64,000 nucleotides of DNA from positions 1 to 64,000 of the forward strand of contig JAIQFK010000020.1 in the NCBI GenBank assembly GCA_020073305.1. Direction: 5' to 3'. Below, piece after piece: positions 60,157 through 64,000 of the stretch. This DNA is from Terriglobia bacterium (lineage in GTDB: Bacteria > Acidobacteriota > Terriglobia > Bryobacterales > Bryobacteraceae). A program made the translations under genes and the position numbers. Under the pieces are notes generated by a model that made no database searches, had not been told where the DNA came from, and worked only from the letters and a program-made list of their open reading frames with translations. Position 1 is the first letter of the stretch. The number at the start of each line of letters is the position of its first letter.

Positions 60157-60950
60157 AGGCGCTGATCAAGCTGGGCGGAACGCTGCTCGATTCGCCGGAG
60201 CTGCGTTCCGATCTCGCCGCGCAGATCGCGGCGCAGGCGCGGCGCGGCATCGAAATCACCGTGGTGCACGGCGGCGGCAAGCAGATGACGCGGTACCTTG
60301 CGGAGCGCGGCATCGAGAGCCGCTTTGTGAACGGACTGCGCGTGACTACGCCGGAGACCATGGACGCGGTGCTGAAGGTGCTGGCCGGAAGCGTGAACCA
60401 GGAACTCGTCGCCGCGCTGGTCGCCGCGGGGGCGCGGGCGGTGGGGCTCTCAGGCGTGGATGCGAATCTGGTGGAAGCCGAGCAGATGGATCCCGCGCTG
60501 GGGATGGTGGGCCGGGTGACGCGCGCGCACCCGGAGCTGCTCGACCTGCTGGTGTCGCGCGGATACCTGCCGGTGGTGGCCTGCGTGGCGGGCAGCCGTG
60601 ACGGGCGCATGTACAACGTGAACGCCGATCAAATGGCCGCGGCGTGTGCGGCCGCATGGCGCGCGGGCCGGTTGATCTTTCTGACCGACATCGCGGGCGT
60701 ATTGGATGGCTCCGGGCAAGTGCAACCGGTGCTGACCTCCGAGGATTGCAAGCGCCTGATTGCGGCCGGCGTCGCCACCGGCGGCATGCAAGCCAAGTTG
60801 AACGCGGCCAGCGCGGCGCTCGACGAAGGTGTGGAAGAGATTGAGATTGCGCCTGGAGCTGCGCCTGGAGTGCTGGCGCAGTTGTTAGATGGCGCACCGG
60901 CCGGAACGAAGATCGTGCGCGCGGCGCAACGGGTGACCTCGCATGATTAG
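60153..60950 (+). CDS. argB: Acetylglutamate kinase
   Basis: 265 residues from GTG 60153. The amino-acid-kinase fold is visible: MKALIKLGGTLLDSPELRSD, ITVVHGGGKQMTRYLAERGI, SRFVNGLRVTTPETMDAVLK, YNVNADQMAAACAAAW (the Asp near the phosphate site) and LIFLTDIAGVLDG with IAAGVATGGMQAKLNAA. It phosphorylates N-acetylglutamate, the step before ArgC. The stop overlaps the next gene by eight bases. Confidence 0.95.
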   Translation: MKALIKLGGTLLDSPELRSDLAAQIAAQARRGIEITVVHGGGKQMTRYLAERGIESRFVNGLRVTTPETMDAVLKVLAGSVNQELVAALVAAGARAVGLSGVDANLVEAEQMDPALGMVGRVTRAHPELLDLLVSRGYLPVVACVAGSRDGRMYNVNADQMAAACAAAWRAGRLIFLTDIAGVLDGSGQVQPVLTSEDCKRLIAAGVATGGMQAKLNAASAALDEGVEEIEIAPGAAPGVLAQLLDGAPAGTKIVRAAQRVTSHD

Positions 60951-61551
60951 CAGCATCCGCAGCGACGCCCTCGTCGAGACTGCGCAGACGCAGATCCCGG
61001 CGGAGGTGCGCAAGGCGCGCATGTCCGACATTGCGCCGCTTCTCGAACTGATCAACGGCTATGCCGCCCGCGGCATTATGCTGCCGCGCACGGAGTTCGA
61101 ACTTTCCGAAGGCATGCGCGATTTCGTAGTCGCGGAGTCGGAGGGCCGGCTGGTGGGCTGCGGCGCATTACACTTCTATTCGCCTACCACCGGGGAAGTT
61201 CGTTCACTGGCGGTCGCCGAGAGCGCGAAAACGCACGGGGTGGGCCGGCGCGTAATCGAAGCCATTATTGAGGAAGCCTTCGAATATTCGCTCGACGCGA
61301 TTTTTGTCTTTACCTATGTCCCGGAATTTTTCCGCAAAATGGGTTTCGGGGAGGTGGAGCGTGGCGCGCTGCCGCTCAAAGCCTGGAAGGATTGCCTACG
61401 GTGCCCCAAATTTCAGGGGTGTGATGAGATCGCCATGATGCGGGTACTGCGACCCGAACATTGGGCAACTTCATCCCAGAAATGGGGGAATATACCGTCC
61501 GCGTCTGAGGGCACTGAGCACGTGGCGCTCCCGATTATTCGGTCTCAATAG
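60943..61551 (+). CDS. GNAT N-acetyltransferase, probable short-form N-acetylglutamate synthase (ArgA-like)
   Basis: 202 residues. GNAT motifs: ARMSDIAPLLELINGYAARG, LPRTEFELSEGMRDFVVAES, EGRLVGCGALHFYSPTTGEV, RSLAVAESAKTHGVGRRVIE (the acetyl-CoA P-loop), DAIFVFTYVPEFFRKMGFGE, LPLKAWKDCLRCPKFQGCDE. The C-terminal Cys residues and WKDC pattern resemble short ArgA-like enzymes. Position directly after argC-argB supports N-acetylglutamate synthesis, the first step of the pathway; this is inference from context. The end coincides with a hairpin. Confidence 0.87.
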   Translation: MISSIRSDALVETAQTQIPAEVRKARMSDIAPLLELINGYAARGIMLPRTEFELSEGMRDFVVAESEGRLVGCGALHFYSPTTGEVRSLAVAESAKTHGVGRRVIEAIIEEAFEYSLDAIFVFTYVPEFFRKMGFGEVERGALPLKAWKDCLRCPKFQGCDEIAMMRVLRPEHWATSSQKWGNIPSASEGTEHVALPIIRSQ

Positions 61552-61568
61552 AGGACTCCTATCCTCTA
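61549..61568 (+). terminator. Hairpin at the end of the arg operon
   Basis: TAGAGGA (61549-61555) pairs with TCCTCTA (61562-61568) across a six-base loop. The first arm includes the stop codon. No T-tract follows, so termination is only possible. Confidence 0.4.
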
Positions 61569-61666
61569 GATGAAACGTCATGCAGTTCCAACGTGGTATG
61601 CTTCGTCACCCTCAAATTTGAATTCTATTTCCCTGAGAATTGTCTTTCCCATCAAAACTACTCCCA

Positions 61667-61672
61667 TATAAT
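61667..61672 (+). promoter_or_regulatory. Candidate -10 box upstream of the molybdopterin-domain gene
   Basis: TATAAT (61667-61672) is a perfect -10 box 64 bases before the chosen ATG; no clear -35 box is seen at the usual distance. The 185-base gap between argA-like and this gene otherwise holds only the hairpin at 61549. Confidence 0.45.
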
Positions 61673-61736
61673 CGACACCAACTTCGTCGGGCTCGGTGCG
61701 CCATGGGGTCCGATGTTTCGGGGAGGAGTCCGGCTA

Positions 61737-62708
61737 ATGAAGGCACAAACGGTAAGCGTCAAGGTCTCGACGGGAAGAGTTTTGTGTTGCACCGTGTTTC
61801 GGCCGGGCGGGAAGAAACTGCTGGCAAAGGGGCACATCATCAGCGAGGATGACATCCGCATCCTGGAATCCGAAGGCATGGAGAAGGTGTGGGTGACGGA
61901 ACTGGAAGACGGAGAGATCGGCGAAGACGAGGCCGTATCCAGAGTGGCCTCGGAAATGGGCTGCGGCTGTTACGAGATTCACCTCGCCGCCGGCGGGCGC
62001 GCCAACCTGCACGCGACCGAGAACTGCTGCCTTCTGGTGGATGACGAACTCCTGCGGCAGATCAACTGTGTTTCGAGCGTGGTGATTGCGACGTCGCTGA
62101 ACTTCAGCTTCGCCGTGGCGGGCCAGCGAATCGCGACGGTGAAGAGCGCGCCTTTTGCCGTGGCTACCGATCAATTGAATGCGATCAATTCCATCCTGCG
62201 CGAACGGGGGCCGATTATCCAGGCCCGGCCGGTGCGCAATCCTCCGATCGGCGTGCTGTACAGCGACCCGGTCAATGGGGAGCGCGCGCGGCAACTTTTC
62301 GAGAACGTCACCCGGCAGCGGTTGGAGCGGTTCGGACTGGGCGCGAGTTTCGTGATGTCGTGCGTGGAAGACGAACCGTCGGTGACCCGGGCGCTGCATC
62401 ACCTGTTGCGGCCCAAGCCCGCCGTGATCATGGTCGCCTCCACGACGGCTCCAGCCGGCCCGGAGGACGTAGTGGGCAGAGCCATGGCCCAGGTTGGCGG
62501 AGCACTCGAACGTTTCCTCGCTCCTGTCGAGCCCGGCAATCTGCTCATGCTTGCTTATAAGGATGATGTCCCGATCGTGTCAGCGCCGGGCTGTTTCCGG
62601 TCGGCTAAAGCCAATGTGATGGACCTCGTGCTGCCCCCGTTGCTGGCCCGCTACCGGGTCAACAGTTGGGAAGTGGCCTGCCTGGGGCACGGCGGACTGC
62701 TGGGGTAG
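61737..62708 (+). CDS. Molybdopterin-binding-domain protein (MoeA/MoaB/CinA-like)
   Basis: About 323 residues from ATG 61737, with GGAGGAG about nine bases upstream. The N-terminal half (STGRVLCCTVFRPGGKKLLA; GHIISEDDIRILESEGMEKV) resembles MoeA-like domain starts. The C-terminal half has the molybdopterin-binding fold: PIGVLYSDPVNGERARQLFE, SVTRALHHLLRPKPAVIMVA, STTAPAGPEDVVGRAMAQVG, APGCFRSAKANVMDLVLPPL. It is found near molybdenum hydroxylase genes in other bacteria, and likely takes part in cofactor synthesis or delivery. No partner gene is seen here. Confidence 0.82.
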   Translation: MKAQTVSVKVSTGRVLCCTVFRPGGKKLLAKGHIISEDDIRILESEGMEKVWVTELEDGEIGEDEAVSRVASEMGCGCYEIHLAAGGRANLHATENCCLLVDDELLRQINCVSSVVIATSLNFSFAVAGQRIATVKSAPFAVATDQLNAINSILRERGPIIQARPVRNPPIGVLYSDPVNGERARQLFENVTRQRLERFGLGASFVMSCVEDEPSVTRALHHLLRPKPAVIMVASTTAPAGPEDVVGRAMAQVGGALERFLAPVEPGNLLMLAYKDDVPIVSAPGCFRSAKANVMDLVLPPLLARYRVNSWEVACLGHGGLLG

Positions 62709-62781
62709 GCGACCGCTGCGGCCGCACGACACGGCGACACGGCAAGGGGGGCGACGCGGCGAAACGCAAGCCGCAGACCGC

Positions 62782-63624
62782 CTACAGCGCTTGCCGGCAG
62801 TACTCCAAACATTTCTTCACTTCAGCTACCGTATCGGCGCCCTTGTATTCGTACTCGATGTTTGCTGGAATGCCGTATTTGTTCTTCTTCAGCAACTGAA
62901 GCACCGGGCCGATGGGGGTGTCCCCTTGCCCGAACGGCATGTTCGGACCGTTGTCTTTCTTCCGGTCTTTGATGTGCACCGTCACGATCCGTTCGTGGTG
63001 CTTGCGGATGAACTCGACCGGATCGAAGCCCGCGGCGAAGAAATGTCCGATGTCCAGATTTACATTAATGTACGGCGAGCGGCCCGCCATAGCCCTCTCG
63101 AAACTCTCCGGGGTAGAGAATTCGTTGGGACGCTTGACGTCGGAGTGGCCATGAAACCCGACGCGGATCTGGTTCCTGGCGGCCTCGCGATCCACGCGAT
63201 CCACGACGGAAAGAGTCGAAGACGCCGTGATGATGCTCACGCCTAACGTCTTCGCCATCTCGAAACCGCGCGCGATCTCTTCATCGGTGAAATCGTCGCG
63301 GAAACTGTAATTGAAGGCGTAGAGCTGGATACCCGCGTCGTCGAATTTCTTACGAACGTTGCGGAAATACTCCATCGAGACAGTGGCGCGCCAGCGGCGG
63401 ATCTCGGAGCGAAGGATGCCAGGCTCGACGTGTCCCGAGTACAATTCGCATTCACCGAGCCCGACTTCCACCATCGCCTTGATGGCTTCATCGAGGGGAC
63501 GGTCGCGAAAGCTGTAGGACTGGACGCCGATCTGGACGCCGTGGAACGTGGAATCAATGCGCGCCAGCGCCGCTGCCGGAACCGCGGCAAACGCGAGCTT
63601 CGAGAATTCTCTTCGTGAAATCAT
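62782..63624 (-). CDS. TAT-exported sugar phosphate isomerase/epimerase-like TIM-barrel protein
   Basis: 280 residues from ATG 63624. Twin-arginine signal MISRREFSKLAFAAVPAAAL. Barrel motifs: IGVQSYSFRDRPLDEAIKAM, GLGECELYSGHVEP (Glu ligand), IQLYAFNYSFRDDFTDEEIA, IRVGFHGHSDVKRPNEFSTP (His), INVNLDIGHFFAAGFDP, RIVTVHIKDRKKDNGPNMPF (His/Asp) and IPANIEYEYKGADTVAEV. The metal-ligand-type residues fit the xylose-isomerase-like family. ATG overlaps the stop of the preceding gene by four bases (ATGA). The 73 bases after its end hold a short low-complexity stretch (GGCGACACGGC-type) and no gene. Confidence 0.88.
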   Translation of the reverse strand: MISRREFSKLAFAAVPAAALARIDSTFHGVQIGVQSYSFRDRPLDEAIKAMVEVGLGECELYSGHVEPGILRSEIRRWRATVSMEYFRNVRKKFDDAGIQLYAFNYSFRDDFTDEEIARGFEMAKTLGVSIITASSTLSVVDRVDREAARNQIRVGFHGHSDVKRPNEFSTPESFERAMAGRSPYINVNLDIGHFFAAGFDPVEFIRKHHERIVTVHIKDRKKDNGPNMPFGQGDTPIGPVLQLLKKNKYGIPANIEYEYKGADTVAEVKKCLEYCRQAL

Positions 63625-64000
63625 ATGCGGCAGTGTATCGTACTCGGGTTTCGGATGGCGACGGGCGGTTTGACGGGATAGGAGGTAGAAGGCTCCAAGA
63701 GTGCGCCCCCATCGATTTTTTTGGGGAACGCGGGCACTGGTCTGGTGCAGCCGGAACCAGCGCATGTATTCATAGGTGACGTCTGCGCGTTAGCGACGCT
63801 GAAAGGGTCCTGGATCGTCAGCGAGTACAGCGTTCCGTTGGCATTCCACACAAGACTGCCCTGGTAGACGAAGTTACCAGCCACCGTCGATTCAAAGGAG
63901 GTCGTGCGTCCCGTGTTGGGTTCAAGGGGCAGATCACGCTGACACGTTTGCCCCACGTTGGCCCGTTTGCCGCCGGCGTTTTCACGGCCATGCCGAGCGG
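63621..64000 (-). CDS. C-terminal part of a protein of unknown function, cut by window edge
   Basis: An open frame of about 125 residues that runs in from the window end. It includes SFESTVAGNFVYQGSLVWNA, NGTLYSLTIQDPFSVANA and two Cys in MNTCAGSGCTRPVPAFP. Codon choice looks coding (high third-position GC). Its TGA overlaps the ATG of the TIM-barrel gene by four bases, which supports it being real and co-translated. The missing N-terminus prevents identification; it looks secreted and beta-rich. Confidence 0.55.
   Translation of the reverse strand, partial: ARHGRENAGGKRANVGQTCQRDLPLEPNTGRTTSFESTVAGNFVYQGSLVWNANGTLYSLTIQDPFSVANAQTSPMNTCAGSGCTRPVPAFPKKIDGGALLEPSTSYPVKPPVAIRNPSTIHCRI

Noticed and set aside
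1-64000. tRNA or rRNA genes
   Set aside because: No cloverleaf-like or rRNA-like stretch was recognised in the intergenic gaps, which are mostly under 200 bases; a covariance-model search would be needed for certainty.

Overview
The window looks like a chromosomal segment of an Acidobacteriota bacterium close to Solibacter/Bryobacter. This is inferred from content, since no database search was possible. The evidence is a GC-rich genome with Oar-like TonB-dependent receptors, large orphan MacB/FtsX permeases of the acidobacterial duplicated type (ADOP), a secreted protein ending in the Solibacter-type C-terminal domain (TIGR03437-like), secreted carboxypeptidase-regulatory-like proteins, several PQQ-type beta-propellers and a hopanoid-type glycosyltransferase (HpnB). 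No rRNA, tRNA, CRISPR array or prophage was recognised.

Layout. 1-147: start of a transposase cut by the window edge. 236-6839 (minus): a tightly packed series read BMC shell protein, acylating aldehyde dehydrogenase, small unknown protein, recJ, methyltransferase, PQQ propeller. 6934-12882 (minus): Oar-like receptor with a clear terminator, xylulokinase-like kinase, ROK kinase with an apparent frameshift. 13071-18559: unknown protein, MurJ-like flippase, thiol peroxidase, DUF255 protein, DUF421 membrane protein. 18563-26352 (minus): a secreted/membrane block (glucose/sorbosone dehydrogenase-like protein, two carboxypeptidase-regulatory-like proteins, an ADOP permease). 26497-31011: TPR protein, small secreted proteins, two tandem M48 metalloproteases. 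31110-31810: VapBC. 31843-35574: one 1243-residue protein joining an ADOP permease to GAF and SpoIIE/PP2C phosphatase domains. 35717-42876: nitrilase-like hydrolase, PQQ propeller, two ankyrin proteins, TAT-exported TIM-barrel-like protein, class V aminotransferase. 43014-47530: sugar isomerase-like protein, M14 peptidase, MFS exporter. 47535-54190: an imuA-imuB-dnaE2 mutagenesis cassette flanked by two toxin-antitoxin modules. 54191-54767: gene relics. 54768-58294: small membrane proteins, HpnB glycosyltransferase, MBL hydrolase, coiled-coil protein. 58504-59106: MazEF. 59152-61551: argC-argB-acetyltransferase. 61737-64000: molybdopterin-binding-domain protein, TAT-exported sugar isomerase-like protein and a truncated secreted protein.

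How the genes work together. The BMC shell protein and the aldehyde dehydrogenase form a very small microcompartment locus; the dehydrogenase carries two amphipathic, encapsulation-peptide-like helices and a BMC-type tail. The arginine genes catalyse successive early steps of arginine synthesis and are translationally coupled. The imu cassette would provide damage-inducible mutagenic translesion synthesis; its genes contain in-frame insertions of dispersed repeats (a REP-like inverted pair in imuB, G-rich octamer arrays in dnaE2). Four toxin-antitoxin modules plus a HicB relic, decayed genes and repeats around 47.5-59 kb suggest a plastic region.
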